Shown: piece by piece, positions 29,020-39,000 of the stretch
How positions within the stretch are numbered: the stretch's first letter is position 1
Layout of the letters: each line of letters begins with the position of its first letter
Assembly (NCBI GenBank): GCA_016719785.1
Contig: JADJYJ010000008.1
Location: 186,001-250,000, forward strand
Direction: 5' to 3'
Origin: Candidatus Amarolinea dominans
GTDB lineage: Bacteria > Chloroflexota > Anaerolineae > SSC4 > Amarolineaceae
Length of the DNA: 64,000 nucleotides
Made by a program: the position numbers and the translations under genes
The notes under the pieces: model-generated
Databases searched by the model: none
What the model was told of the DNA's origin: nothing
What the model saw: only the letters and a program-made list of their open reading frames with translations

Positions 29020-30987
29020 ATGGAAATCAATACGATTCTTAATCAGATTGATCTTGGTGCGATGGCGCTGCCTGAATTTCAGCGCGGCTATGTGTGGAAC
29101 CGCAATCAGGTGCGTGACTTGATGGCGTCACTCTACCGCCGGTATCCTGTGGGTGGGCTGCTGGTGTGGATCACGAAGACCGAGAGCGCCGATGCGCGCG
29201 GCGACCATCCGCTGTCCGCCGGCACCGTCGAGTTGATCCTCGATGGACAACAGCGGGTGACGACGCTCTACGGCATCATCCGGGGGGCGCCACCCTCCTT
29301 TTTCGAGGGCAACGCCAGCGCCTTCACCGGTCTCTATTTCAATCTCGAGGACGAATCCTTCGAGTTCTATGGACCTGTGAAGATGGGCAGCGACCCACGC
29401 TGGATCAACGTCACCGAGTTGATGAAGCTCAGCATGGGCCCCTTCATCGACGGCATCTACCAGAACGAGGCGCTGAAGCCTCACGCCCAAGTATACCTCG
29501 GCCGTCTCAACCGGCTTTACACTATCGGAGAGATCAAGGTTCACATCGAGAAAGTCGCTGGACCGGACAAGACGGTGGACGTGGTGGTGGACATCTTCAA
29601 CCGCGTCAATAGCGGAGGCACTAAGCTATCAAAAGGTGATTTGGCGCTGGCGCGCGTCTGCGCGGAATGGCCTCCCGCGCGCGAAGAACTGCGTTCAGCG
29701 CTTGGCAAGTGGGCCAGGTCCGGCTTTGATTTCAGCCTGGATTGGCTGCTGCGCAACGTCAACGTCGTGGTGACGGGTAAGGCGCTCTTCTCGGCGCTCA
29801 AGGACGTCGACACCGCTGGATTCCAGCAGGGCTTGAAGCAAGCGAAGAAGGCCATTGATTATCTGCTCAATATCGTCAGTGGCCGCTTGGGATTGGATCA
29901 CGAGCGAGTACTGGGCGGGCGCTACGCGTTCCCGATCATGAGCCGCTACGTCGTGGAAAACGGCGGCAAATTATCCAGCGCACAGCAACGCGACAAACTG
30001 CTCTACTGGTATGTGCATACACTGCTGTGGGGGCGCTATGCCGGTTCCACCGAATCCATGTTGATGCAGGACTTGACGGCGATGGAGAATCACGCCGAGG
30101 CCCTGGACCGGCTCATAGACCAACTGCGCACCTGGCGCGGTGATCTCGAGGTGCGTCCCAACAACTTCGCCAACTGGAGCGTGGGCGCCCGTTTTTATCC
30201 GATGCTCTACATGCTGACGCGCGTCGGGGAGGCGCGGGACTGGGACACGGGGCTGCCGCTCAAGGCCAATCTATTGGGCAAAACCAGCCGGCTGGAGATT
30301 CACCACATCTTTCCCAAGTCGCAGCTCTATGCGCGCGGGCATGACCGCCCTAAGGTCAACTCACTGGCAAACTACTGCTTCCTGACGCAGGCCACCAATC
30401 TTGACATCAGCAATACCCTACCCGAAGTCTACTTCCCGCAGATTGAGGCCAGCCACCCTGGCGCATTATCGTCGCAGTGGGTGCCTATGGACCCCAAGCT
30501 GTGGCGCATTGAAAACTACGCTGACTTTCTGGCCGAACGCCAGCGTCTGCTGGCGAAAGCGGCCAACGTATTCCTCGATAGCTTGCTGACGAGCAGCCAT
30601 GTGGGACCACTTGAGACAGTGCCGTCGGTCGCGGTGCCGCCCGCCGTCGAAATCATCAGTGTTTCGGGTGGCATTGACGATGAAGGCGAAGAAGCCGTGC
30701 TGTTGGAGGAGAACATTTGGGTGACAGAACAGGGCTTGCCTGAAGGCGAAATGCTCTATGAGATTGTTGATGCCGAGACGGGCGCTCTCAAGGCGCTGCT
30801 CGACCTGGCATGGCCCGAGGGCATCCAGACCGGCTTCAGCGAACCGGTCGCCCTCTTGTTGAATGAACAGATGAAGACTCTGGAATTGGCGAGCGCAGCG
30901 GGTTTCCGTTGTTTCACCGATGTAAAGGTGTTTCGCAGCTATGTGGAGAAGGAAATCCTGGCTTTGGATACCATGGCAGCAAACTGA
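29020..30987 (+). CDS. DUF262 and HNH (GmrSD-like) restriction protein
   Basis: This 655-residue protein has an N-terminal DUF262 domain (LPEFQRGYVWNRNQ near 17-30; LILDGQQRVTTLYG near 73-86, the nucleotide-hydrolysing DGQQR motif) and FNRVNSGGTKLS near 193. Its C-terminal half has an HNH-type site (IHHIFPKSQL near 427, then NSLANYCFLTQATN). This is the build of GmrSD-family type IV restriction enzymes, which cut modified phage DNA after nucleotide hydrolysis. It is fused here in one chain, followed by a unique acidic C-terminal region (about 540-655). It is the last gene of the defence run, with a GGAAG ribosome site. Confidence 0.87.
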   Translation: MEINTILNQIDLGAMALPEFQRGYVWNRNQVRDLMASLYRRYPVGGLLVWITKTESADARGDHPLSAGTVELILDGQQRVTTLYGIIRGAPPSFFEGNASAFTGLYFNLEDESFEFYGPVKMGSDPRWINVTELMKLSMGPFIDGIYQNEALKPHAQVYLGRLNRLYTIGEIKVHIEKVAGPDKTVDVVVDIFNRVNSGGTKLSKGDLALARVCAEWPPAREELRSALGKWARSGFDFSLDWLLRNVNVVVTGKALFSALKDVDTAGFQQGLKQAKKAIDYLLNIVSGRLGLDHERVLGGRYAFPIMSRYVVENGGKLSSAQQRDKLLYWYVHTLLWGRYAGSTESMLMQDLTAMENHAEALDRLIDQLRTWRGDLEVRPNNFANWSVGARFYPMLYMLTRVGEARDWDTGLPLKANLLGKTSRLEIHHIFPKSQLYARGHDRPKVNSLANYCFLTQATNLDISNTLPEVYFPQIEASHPGALSSQWVPMDPKLWRIENYADFLAERQRLLAKAANVFLDSLLTSSHVGPLETVPSVAVPPAVEIISVSGGIDDEGEEAVLLEENIWVTEQGLPEGEMLYEIVDAETGALKALLDLAWPEGIQTGFSEPVALLLNEQMKTLELASAAGFRCFTDVKVFRSYVEKEILALDTMAAN

Positions 30988-31401
30988 CAGCATCACTTCC
31001 CCGGGGAAACCATGTCGGCGCGCGAGAACTCAAATAAGGAACGCTGCCCGCTGTGCGCTGCCAAGATTGCGAGATCCGAGAGGTTTGTGAAACCGTTCGG
31101 ATCTCGCGCTAGTCATGTGGTGCTCCCCCACATCCTGGCTTTACGGAGAGGGGCGGCGTAGGGCCTCAGCGCTGCGGTGGTCCTTCATGCAGGCGATCCA
31201 CCGCAGCCCACACGGCGTCGCGCAGGCGTTCGATCAGCGGGTTATGCAGCTTCCGCTCAGTGCATAGCCTGGTGCTATCCCTGTGGGTCGGGGCGGAGCG
31301 CCAGGGTGAGGGGGCCGTCGAAGGCGTCAACCTGGCCGAGCTGCTGGCTGCCGGATCACAAGAACGAGTGCAGAAGTAGTAGCTGGAAACGGAGGAAGAG
31401 T
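30988..31401. other. Intergenic region with gene remnants and a long hairpin
   Basis: The stretch holds a hairpin at 31069-31107: an 11-bp stem gcgagatccga/tcggatctcgc and an inner 5-bp stem ggttt/aaacc. On the minus strand, 31162-31262 encodes a protein-like tail (RKLHNPLIERLRDAVWAAVDRLH), and on the plus strand 31290-31380 encodes another (VEGVNLAELLAAGSQERVQK). Both look like ends of lost genes. The region separates the defence run from the lipoprotein gene. Confidence 0.45.
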
Positions 31402-32910
31402 ATGCTGTCCCAAAAGCGTTATCCGATTATGATCGCCCTCGGCATGATGATTTTGCTCCAGATGGCTTGTGGACAAACATCGCGCACCAGTGACGAAAAA
31501 AGCATCGCGGCCACAGTCGCCAAGCAGGTGCGGGCAACCCTAACCGCTGAAGCTCAAAGGTCGGCAGCAAATACGGCAGTCGCAGTTGCCCCATCCGACA
31601 CCCCTAAGCCGACTGAAACGACAGCGCCTACGGCGACATCTGCTCCCACCGAGACGCCGGCGCCAACGGCAACTGACACTCCGACGTCTCTCCCAACCGA
31701 TACCCCCGTACCGACTGATACACCTACCGTAACGGAGACACCGACTGCAGACAATACGAACGACCTGATCGTCAATGCACCAGCGATTTTGGGCGCTAAA
31801 GTTGCAGAGGTCGAGGGTACCCTGGGAGAACCCCTGGATATTGCCCAAATTGATCGAGGGTCGGTGCCCGCGATTCCAGACGGTGGCGAGTCTCGCATGT
31901 ACATAGCACAAACATATATTCTCTACGTTGATTACGACAAGACCGGTATTGCCAAAGGCGTGCAGTTGTTCAGTGGGCTGGAAAAGCATAACTACGCCTT
32001 GTCTGAATGGCCTGTGGCGCTTAGACGTGTTGGGGTTGACTTTATTACCAAACCACCGGACCAATCAGCCCTAATTGCAGTCGCATGGACCAATGTAAAT
32101 GGCTATGCTGTCAGGGTAGAGACCGATGCTATCGGCGGTAAGATATGGAGCGTTTGGGTTTCGCTCGTTTCGTCTAACCCGCGGCCGGCAAATACGCCTG
32201 ACAAACCGGCGGCGGTTGCATCCAATGCGAGCAACATACGGTCGGGACCAGGCACGAGTTATCCTATTGTCGGCAAGGCGAGCGCCGGACAGCGCTATGA
32301 TATTCTGGGGCGTAACGCGGATTCGTCGTGGTGGCAAATCTCGTATGGTGACAAACAGGGATGGATTGCGGCTTCGGTTGTCAAGACGAGCGGTCCGCTG
32401 ACGCAGGTGGCTGTAGCACAGAACATTCCAACACCGCCCCCTGCACCAACTTCTCCGCCGGCCAAGCCAACGTCCCTGCCACTCACGCGGCCCGAGCAAG
32501 AGTTCACGGTGAAGAACTGGGGACTGCGCCTTTACGATGTGAAGCGCGCCAAGTCAGTCTATCACTACGGCAACGCGCGCTTTGCCCAAGGCACCTACCT
32601 CATTCCGCTCGTTGAGTTTCGGAATACGGGATCCGGAACTGCGACGCCCCTGCGCAGTCTCAATTTCTACCTGCAAGATACGCGGGGGCGGACTTACAAG
32701 TTCGATCCGTTCGATGATGCGGTTCTGGGCGCCGCATGGCAGTTCCAGGCTGGGCACTTGTACGATGACATTAACCCGGGGCTAAAATTGGGCATCGCAT
32801 TGCCATTTGATGTGTCACCTGACCTGACTGACGTCTGGTTGCGCGTCAAAGAGGACTCCAGAATCGTGATGTACCTGGGGAATGTGAGCCAGTTACCGGA
32901 AAGCAAATGA
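31402..32910 (+). CDS. Lipoprotein with SH3b domain and DUF4352-like C-terminus
   Basis: This 502-residue protein has a type II signal peptide (LLQMACG; the Cys is about residue 22) and a Thr/Pro linker (about 70-120). A domain with LIVNAPAILGAKVAEVEGTLG follows, then a bacterial SH3 domain (NIRSGPGTSYPIVGKA..DSSWWQI..GWIAASVV, about 275-335). The C-terminal β-sandwich resembles DUF4352 (TYLIPLVEFRNTGSG). It is exported and anchored on the outside of the cytoplasmic membrane; the SH3b part may bind peptidoglycan. The start at 31402 is set by GGAGGAAGAG just before it. Function is otherwise unknown. Confidence 0.82.
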   Translation: MLSQKRYPIMIALGMMILLQMACGQTSRTSDEKSIAATVAKQVRATLTAEAQRSAANTAVAVAPSDTPKPTETTAPTATSAPTETPAPTATDTPTSLPTDTPVPTDTPTVTETPTADNTNDLIVNAPAILGAKVAEVEGTLGEPLDIAQIDRGSVPAIPDGGESRMYIAQTYILYVDYDKTGIAKGVQLFSGLEKHNYALSEWPVALRRVGVDFITKPPDQSALIAVAWTNVNGYAVRVETDAIGGKIWSVWVSLVSSNPRPANTPDKPAAVASNASNIRSGPGTSYPIVGKASAGQRYDILGRNADSSWWQISYGDKQGWIAASVVKTSGPLTQVAVAQNIPTPPPAPTSPPAKPTSLPLTRPEQEFTVKNWGLRLYDVKRAKSVYHYGNARFAQGTYLIPLVEFRNTGSGTATPLRSLNFYLQDTRGRTYKFDPFDDAVLGAAWQFQAGHLYDDINPGLKLGIALPFDVSPDLTDVWLRVKEDSRIVMYLGNVSQLPESK

Positions 32911-32946
32911 AACGATGACGCCAAAAGCTGGAGTTGAAGCTGCCAT

Positions 32947-33005
32947 AAAAAGAGGCCCCGAAGGGCCCGAAGGCGTTATGCCTTCCACCTCCAGATAACT
33001 GGATT
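32947..33005 (-). ncRNA. Candidate small RNA with own promoter and terminator
   Basis: On the minus strand a promoter (TTGACT, 18 bases, TATAAT; 33041-33012) is followed about 7 bases later by a predicted start near 33005. The roughly 59-nt transcript folds into ccag-ttat-ctgg (33002-32991), gaaggc-ataac-gccttc (32985-32969) and a terminator ggccc-UUCG-gggcc (32967-32954) ending in a T-run. Between the first two stems lies an unpaired GGAGGTGG. No coding frame is present. It lies between two plus-strand genes. I do not recognise a known RNA family. Confidence 0.65.
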
Positions 33006-33011
33006 GCTGTC

Positions 33012-33041
33012 ATTATAACCGAACGGTGGCTGCGAAGTCAA
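33012..33041 (-). promoter_or_regulatory. Promoter of the candidate small RNA
   Basis: TTGACT (33041-33036) and TATAAT (33017-33012) on the minus strand, with an 18-base spacer. No protein gene lies downstream on this strand before the terminator at 32967-32947. Confidence 0.75.
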
Positions 33042-33237
33042 GAGAGAAACACTACACTAGGCGAGTTCCACCAGGTTTGGCGTCGAGGCTGAGAAGGGCA
33101 GCCTAGCGGCGGGGAGCGCGGGGTGTTTGGAGCACGAAGACGCGAAGCGGCACGAAGCATACGAAGCACGAAGATCGCGAAGCGCGAAAGAGGGAGTTAG
33201 CGTTGAAATGATTGCCTTTGCCCATGACATGGCGGCA

Positions 33238-33443
33238 TGATTGATCTGCTGATCGTGCAGGATGGCATCGCTTATCCCCTGCAGATCAAGAAAACCGCCG
33301 CGCCGGGTCGGGATGATGTCCGGCATTTCGGAGCGCTGGCGCATCTCGGTTTGCCTGTCGGCCCGGGCGGCGTCATCTGTCTGGCGGAGCAGTCGCTGCC
33401 GCTCACGGCTACGGCCCAGTCCATCCCGGCCTGGGCGCTGTGA
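33238..33443 (+). pseudogene. Duplicated 3' end of a DUF4143 ATPase gene
   Basis: About 205 bases match the end of the 11083-12306 gene at roughly 95% identity, from IDLLIVQDGIAYPL to the stop. Nothing upstream continues the gene. The preceding 33124-33190 stretch is a run of cgaagcacgaag-type repeats. It is a fragment left by recombination or a truncated copy of a related ATPase. Confidence 0.8.
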
Positions 33444-33504
33444 GCCGTTGGATCACGAAGACACGAAGCCTTACGAAGAATACCAAGCGCGAAAGAGGTG
33501 GATC

Positions 33505-34959
33505 ATGGTCGGTCGCAACGATCCCTGCCCTTGCGGCAGCGGCAAGAAGTACAAGAAGTGTTGTCTGAAGAAGGATGAAGAGGCCCGGCAGGCTCAAGTG
33601 GAGGCCGAGCGCGCGGTGCGCCAGGCGGCCGCCGCATCGCTTCCGCCACCGTTGCCCGCAGTGCAACACCTCCCGCCCGCTGCCGGGACGGACGACGCGC
33701 TGGGGGATGGGCCAGAGACGGAAGCTGAGGCAGACGCCATAACCGACTCCTCCTTTTTCGATACGCGCTGGGCAGAGTTCGAAGCGGCAGAAAATGACGA
33801 AGACCAAATCGCCATCTTCCTGGCGACGCTGGATGAGGGGGCGATGGATAACGAAAGCGCCTTCGAGATGCTCAACGTCATCTACCAAGCCAGCGTGGCC
33901 AGCGGCGAGCGCGATCGCTTCGATGCGTTGCTCGCCCTGTTGCGCCAGCGCCAGCCGGACGTCTACGCCCACGATGCCCATTTCTACGCCGGCTGGCTGA
34001 TCTCGAACGCCCTGGCCGCCGGACGCATGGACGCGCTGCCGGCCCTGGCCCATGAGCTGGCCGACACAGCCGGCGAAGATCTCGACACCGTCAGCGGCAC
34101 CCTCGACCAGTTGGCTTACCACGGCCACCTGTCGGTGGTTACTGAGGCCATGCGCCGCGCCTGTCCGTTGGTGCGGGATGCCGGCGAATACTTCGAGTGG
34201 GCGGTCACTGCATTTGCCGAACGTGCGCTGACGTACGCGAGGCTCGACTACCTGGAGCGCACCGCAGCCCCGCACGCCGCCGAACTGGAGGCGCTGAGCG
34301 CCGCCTTTGATTGCGCAATTTTGCAGCCAGGGGATGCGGCCCAATTCCTGGCGCATATCACCGGGCAGGCCGAGCGGCGCTGGAGGTTGGACGACTTCAC
34401 CCTCACGCCGCACCGGCAGCGCAAGGGCGCACCGGGACTCTCGGCGGACGATGGCCGAACCAATCTGTATTACCTGACCGTCGAATTCCTGGGCTACCTG
34501 CGCCGCGCGGAAGGCATGCCGTATGCCAAAGGGGAGATTGCGCGCGATCAGATTCAGCGATACATCTTGAAGCGCCACGCCGGGGAGTTGAACGATGCGA
34601 ACGGCAGGAGGGGGGCCAGGCCCAAAGCGCGCGCATCGGCGCCAGTGCATCCCCTCTGCCCCGACCACGACACGATGGATCGTTTTCTGGCTCGTCTGTT
34701 GAGTTTCCTCAGCTCGCAGCCTTACAGAGCCGCAGCCCTATTCGAGATGCTCCCGGCCTGGCTCAGGTTCCTGGAAGCACGCGAGCTGATTGACGCCGAC
34801 CAGCGCGTCCGGACCCTGCGCGAGTTGGATGGCCTGGTCCCTGATCTAATCAAAGTTTTGCATGGCTATCGTTCGGACTCCGCGCTGCGGCTGGCAGCAG
34901 AGCACTGGGGGGAGAACGATGGTCTCAGGCCGATGCGCCGCGATCAGGCCGCGAAGTAG
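33505..34959 (+). CDS. SEC-C zinc-motif protein
   Basis: This 484-residue protein opens with the SEC-C motif (NDPCPCGSGKKYKKCC, residues 5-20), a zinc-binding module like the SecA tail. The remainder is helical and Ala/Leu-rich, like TPR-type solenoid repeats (about 100-300). A low-complexity stretch (about 37-80) joins the two. The start at 33505 is set by AGAGGTGG; a longer open frame begins inside the duplicated ATPase fragment. The role is unknown; SEC-C proteins are often ribosome- or protein-binding adaptors. Its 3' end overlaps the next, convergent gene by 16 bases. Confidence 0.8.
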   Translation: MVGRNDPCPCGSGKKYKKCCLKKDEEARQAQVEAERAVRQAAAASLPPPLPAVQHLPPAAGTDDALGDGPETEAEADAITDSSFFDTRWAEFEAAENDEDQIAIFLATLDEGAMDNESAFEMLNVIYQASVASGERDRFDALLALLRQRQPDVYAHDAHFYAGWLISNALAAGRMDALPALAHELADTAGEDLDTVSGTLDQLAYHGHLSVVTEAMRRACPLVRDAGEYFEWAVTAFAERALTYARLDYLERTAAPHAAELEALSAAFDCAILQPGDAAQFLAHITGQAERRWRLDDFTLTPHRQRKGAPGLSADDGRTNLYYLTVEFLGYLRRAEGMPYAKGEIARDQIQRYILKRHAGELNDANGRRGARPKARASAPVHPLCPDHDTMDRFLARLLSFLSSQPYRAAALFEMLPAWLRFLEARELIDADQRVRTLRELDGLVPDLIKVLHGYRSDSALRLAAEHWGENDGLRPMRRDQAAK

Positions 34960-35945
34960 GCGCGGTAGAAGGCGTCGAGCCGGCGCCGGATACGCTTTTC
35001 GGCATAACCGCTCTGCAGCGCAGTTTCCACGACCGGCGCGGCCAAGAGCGTCACCTCATGCGTGACGATGGCTTGCGTGACGCCCATGGCCGCCAGCCAC
35101 GCGCGGACGTCCTTTTCCCCATGGACGCGGAAGAAGTTGCGCACCAGCCCCGCCATCAGCTCAGCAAACAACGGCGTGGCGCGGAAGTGCAGCCAGAAGT
35201 TCAGGCCAATCTGCACCATCGCCTCCAGGGACTTGGTATCCACATAGCCGGCCAGTTCGGCCATCTCCGTTTCGGCATTTGCCGCCCACACCTCCTCGCT
35301 CCACTTGCGCATCAGTCTGGCATCCAGGGTCGTGTTCAGGAAGGTTTCGCTCTCGAGGATGGTCTCCTGGACATTCGCGCTGATGAAAGCGAGTAACTGC
35401 TTATCAATACTCCTTCCCAGGGTTGGCGCACCGGCGTTCAAGGCATTCTGTCCCATCCTGAGCAGCGACGATGCGCCGGGGATGTTTTTCGCCAGGGCAT
35501 TTTCGGTCAGCACAAAGGCCTTGATGCCGCGGTAGAGGACATTGGAGATCAGCACCCCATAAACGGAGCTTGAGATAACCTGGTGGGTGATCTCGCGGCG
35601 CAGGTCCTCCAGGCCGATGATGTTGTCAACGAGCTGATCGAACACCCCGCGCGGCAGGAGCGACGCGACGCGGGCGTCATCGTTCGTCAGGAATTCATGC
35701 ACAAACAGTACGTTTTCCCGAATCTCGTCCACGAGTTCGGGCGAAATCGGCCTCTCGATCACATTGCGCCCGATCCAGTCTACCACCTGGTCTGCGCTCA
35801 CCACCTCGTGCAGCCGCACGTGCCCCAGCCAGGCAAAAACGTCCGCCACTTCCTCCGCCAGCGTCGCCGGCAACTTCTCCCCGCGCAGCCGCTCCAACTC
35901 AAACCGCACATGCGCTTCCAGCAAATCATCCTTCTTCTTTGTCAT
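34944..35945 (-). CDS. Hypothetical helical protein, 333 residues
   Basis: I do not recognise the family. The protein begins with a charged helix (TKKKDDLLEAHVRFELERLRG) and is helical throughout. Moderately hydrophobic stretches (SVYGVLISNVLYRGIKAFVL; MVQIGLNFWLHF) could be amphipathic membrane-binding helices. The C-terminal end is RIRRRLDAFYRAYFAA. It lies 38 bases downstream of the polymerase gene on the same strand and has a GAGGG ribosome site, so the two may be co-transcribed. The gap between them is a triple repeat of gattttc. Confidence 0.7.
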   Translation of the reverse strand: MTKKKDDLLEAHVRFELERLRGEKLPATLAEEVADVFAWLGHVRLHEVVSADQVVDWIGRNVIERPISPELVDEIRENVLFVHEFLTNDDARVASLLPRGVFDQLVDNIIGLEDLRREITHQVISSSVYGVLISNVLYRGIKAFVLTENALAKNIPGASSLLRMGQNALNAGAPTLGRSIDKQLLAFISANVQETILESETFLNTTLDARLMRKWSEEVWAANAETEMAELAGYVDTKSLEAMVQIGLNFWLHFRATPLFAELMAGLVRNFFRVHGEKDVRAWLAAMGVTQAIVTHEVTLLAAPVVETALQSGYAEKRIRRRLDAFYRAYFAA

Positions 35946-36045
35946 CCCTCATTCCTTTCCGATTTTCGATTTTCGATTTTCGCTCACGAATCTCCGCTCT
36001 CTGCGCTTTGCACTCTGCACTTTGCACTTTGCACTTCTCCCCCCT
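35946..36045. repeat. Short tandem repeats at the polymerase 3' end
   Basis: gattttc is repeated three times (about 35960-35981), followed by a degenerate run of tttgcactttgcac/ctctgcgctttgcac. The second part is translated as the last residues of the polymerase (EVQSAKCRVQSAESGDS), so a repeat now forms its C-terminus. Confidence 0.7.
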
Positions 36046-39000
36046 CCTCCACCTGCAGCCAGGACGTGCCCCATTCATCCCCAACCCAGCGCCCCTGCAC
36101 CAGCAGCGGTTGCCAGGGCGCCGGGGACTTGGCCGCCTTGTCGCCGCGGGCGATGACGAACGTGGCGCCGTCGCCCAGGAAAAAGCCGGGGCCGCCGGTC
36201 CAGCCGGGCAGACGCACGCCCGCGGTCAGGAGCGACCGGCCGGGGAAAGCGGACAGTTCGGCCAGGGGCACATGCGCCGGCAGACTTGCGCGCACCAGCG
36301 CCAGCGGATCGGTCAACGCGCTGACCGGCAGGCCGAGCAATTCGGTCTCCCAGTCCCAGCGCTGGCGCAAGGTTTCCGCGGGGACCGCACGCCGGCCAAA
36401 ATCGAAGATCATCTGGCCGGCAGAACCGTGACGGAACTCCTGCGCCTCGGCCAGCAGGCTGGCCCGGCTCGGCGCCAGTCCATCCAGCGCGCCGCCGCGG
36501 ATCAAATGCTCGATCTCTTTCGGCCGCAGGGCGACGCGGCGCAGCAGGTCACGCAGATCGCTGAATTTGCCGGCGCCGCGCTCCTGGCAGATGGCCGTGA
36601 TGGCCGCCTGGCGCAGGTCGCGCACCTGGCCCAGGCCCATGAAGAGCACCGGCCCAGATCGCCCCTCCGCCAGGCTGAACGCCTCGGCGCTGAAGTTGAT
36701 GTGCGGCGGGCGCACGGTCAGCCCCAGGCGCACCGCCTCTGCCATGTAGATCGCCGGGTGATGAAAGCCGCCGTAGTCGGCCAGCCGCGCGCAGAGGAAC
36801 TGCGCGGGGTAGTGCGCCTTGAGGTAGGCGGAGCGAAAACTGACCTCGGCGTACGCGGTGGCGTGCCCCTGGTTGAAGCCGTAGCCTGCGAAGGGCATCA
36901 CCTGCTCCCAAAGCGTGCTGGCCTGCGCCGGAGTGAAGCCAGGGCCGGTCGGCGGCGGTCGCTGGCAGCCGGCGATGAACTGCCCGGCCAGCGCCGCCAT
37001 CTCCTGCGCGCCGAAATGGCTCATGCCGCGACGCAGTTGATCGGCCTGCGCCCATGTCAGCCCCGCGATCTCGCGCGCCAGGCGCAAGATCTGCTCCTGA
37101 AAAATCAACACTCCCTGGGTGGGGCCAAGAATCGGCTGCAGAGCCGGGTGCAGATAGGTCACGGCCTGCTCGCCGCGGTAACGGCGCACGAATGCGCCGG
37201 CCATGCCGCCCATCGCGGGGCCGGGCTTGAAAAAGGCGTTGGCAATCGCCAGGTCGCGTACGCTGCGGGCCTTGAGCTTGCGCAGGGTGCGCTGCGCGCC
37301 GTCCGATTCGCACTGGAAGACGCCAATCGTCTCCCCGCGCGCCAGCAGATCGGCCGTGGCCGCGTCGTCCAGTGGGATGTCGGCCAGGCCAAAGGCCGCA
37401 TCGTGACCCTCGCGCACCCAGGCCGCGGCGTCGGCCAGCACGGTCAACGCGCGGATGCCCAGCAGGTCCATCTTTTGCAGCCCCAGCGCTTCCACATCGC
37501 CGTGTTCGAACTGGGTGATCAGGAAGCCCTTGGGCGCCCACTGCACCGGCGCGATGTCGGTCAGCGGGCCGGGCGTGATCACCACACCGCCGGGATGAAC
37601 GCTCAGATGATCGGGCTGCCCCACCAGGGTGTAAGCCACGCGCACGGTTTCCTGCTCCAGGGGATCGGTCAGCGCGGCCAGGACGTCGTCCATCGTGCGT
37701 TGATCGCGGCGCCGCGGGTCGGGATGCCAACGGTGCGGCAGTTGACCTACCAGCCGGTTGACCTGCTCGGCCGGCAGCCCCAGGGCCTTGCCCGTTTCGC
37801 GCACGGCCGATTGCGGCCGCATCGTGCTGACCGTGCCGATGAGCGCGACGCGGTCCGCGCCGTACGCGTCGCGCACGTAGCGCAGCACCTCATCGCGGCG
37901 CCGGCTGCAGAAATCGAGGTCAATGTCGGGCGGGTTGGTCCGCGCCGGATTCAGAAAGCGCTCGAACAGCAGCCCGTGCTCGATGGGGTCCACCGTGGTG
38001 ATGCCGGTGCAAAAGGCGACCAGGGAGTTCGCCACGCTGCCGCGCGTGCTGACCGGAATCTCGTGGCTGCGGGCAAAGCGCACGATGTCAGCCACCACCA
38101 GGAAGAGCGGCGCGAAGCCGTGGCTGCTGATGGCGCTCAATTCTGCGGCCAGACGCTCCTGCGCCTGGCCGCGCCGGGGCGAGTCGGCGGGAAAGAGGCG
38201 CTCGAGACCGGCTTGTGCCAGGGCGGCCAGCGCCGCGTCCGGCGTCTGTCCACTGGGCAGCGCCAGGCCGGGCCAGATCGGCCGGCCGTCGGGCAGGCAG
38301 TCGCTGCAGACGGCCGCAATCTCCCCACTCTGCGCCACCGCCTGCGGGAAGCGCGCAAAGCGCTCGGCGATGTGGGCCGGGCTGAGCCAGTGCGGGGACG
38401 GGCCGTGAGCCGCCTGGCCGCGTGGGAACGAGGCGACCGGTGTGATGGGCGTTGGCGCGGCGGCGCGGCGCGTGGTTGTTCGAGCCACGTAGCGCGTCTC
38501 GTCGTCGGCCCATTCCTCATCGGGATCGGCGCCGTCGTTCGGCGCATCATTGCCTGCATCTTCGTCCAACCGTGCATTGGCGCGGATCGCGGCCAGCAGG
38601 CGCAGCCGGGGCGCGTCCGCGGGCGCCAGGCAGAAGATCGGCTGCACTGCAACCGTGGCCAGTCCCAGGCGCCGGCCCAGGGCGGTCAGCGCATCCGCGA
38701 TGGCGGCATCGGCGGGGGCGTGCAGTTCCAGGGCCAGGTGCAGATTCTGCCCGAAGATGTCCGCCAGCCGTTCGGCGTAACGCTGCGCCGCGGCCGCGTC
38801 GCCGCTGCGCAGGTAGCGTTCGATCCACCCTTCCTGCCCGCCGCCCAGGCAGATCAGCCCGGCGCGCTGTTCGGCCAGCGCGTCCAGGTCAAGCCCGCGG
38901 GCCGCCAGCGCTTCCCGCTGCGGGCTGCCCTGGATTAGCGATGAGAGGCGGCAGAGGGAGCGGTAGCCGGCGGCATCCCTGGCCAGCAGCACCAGTTTGC

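Noticed and set aside
34308..34325. Possible second end of the MITE-like element (gcgcaattt)
   Set aside because: Only nine bases match, within the SEC-C coding region and without an inverted partner.
35939..38938. 999-codon open frame on the plus strand
   Set aside because: It is antisense to the PHP-type polymerase, whose domains are clear. Its composition is the shadow expected in GC-rich DNA, and it has no ribosome site or known motif.
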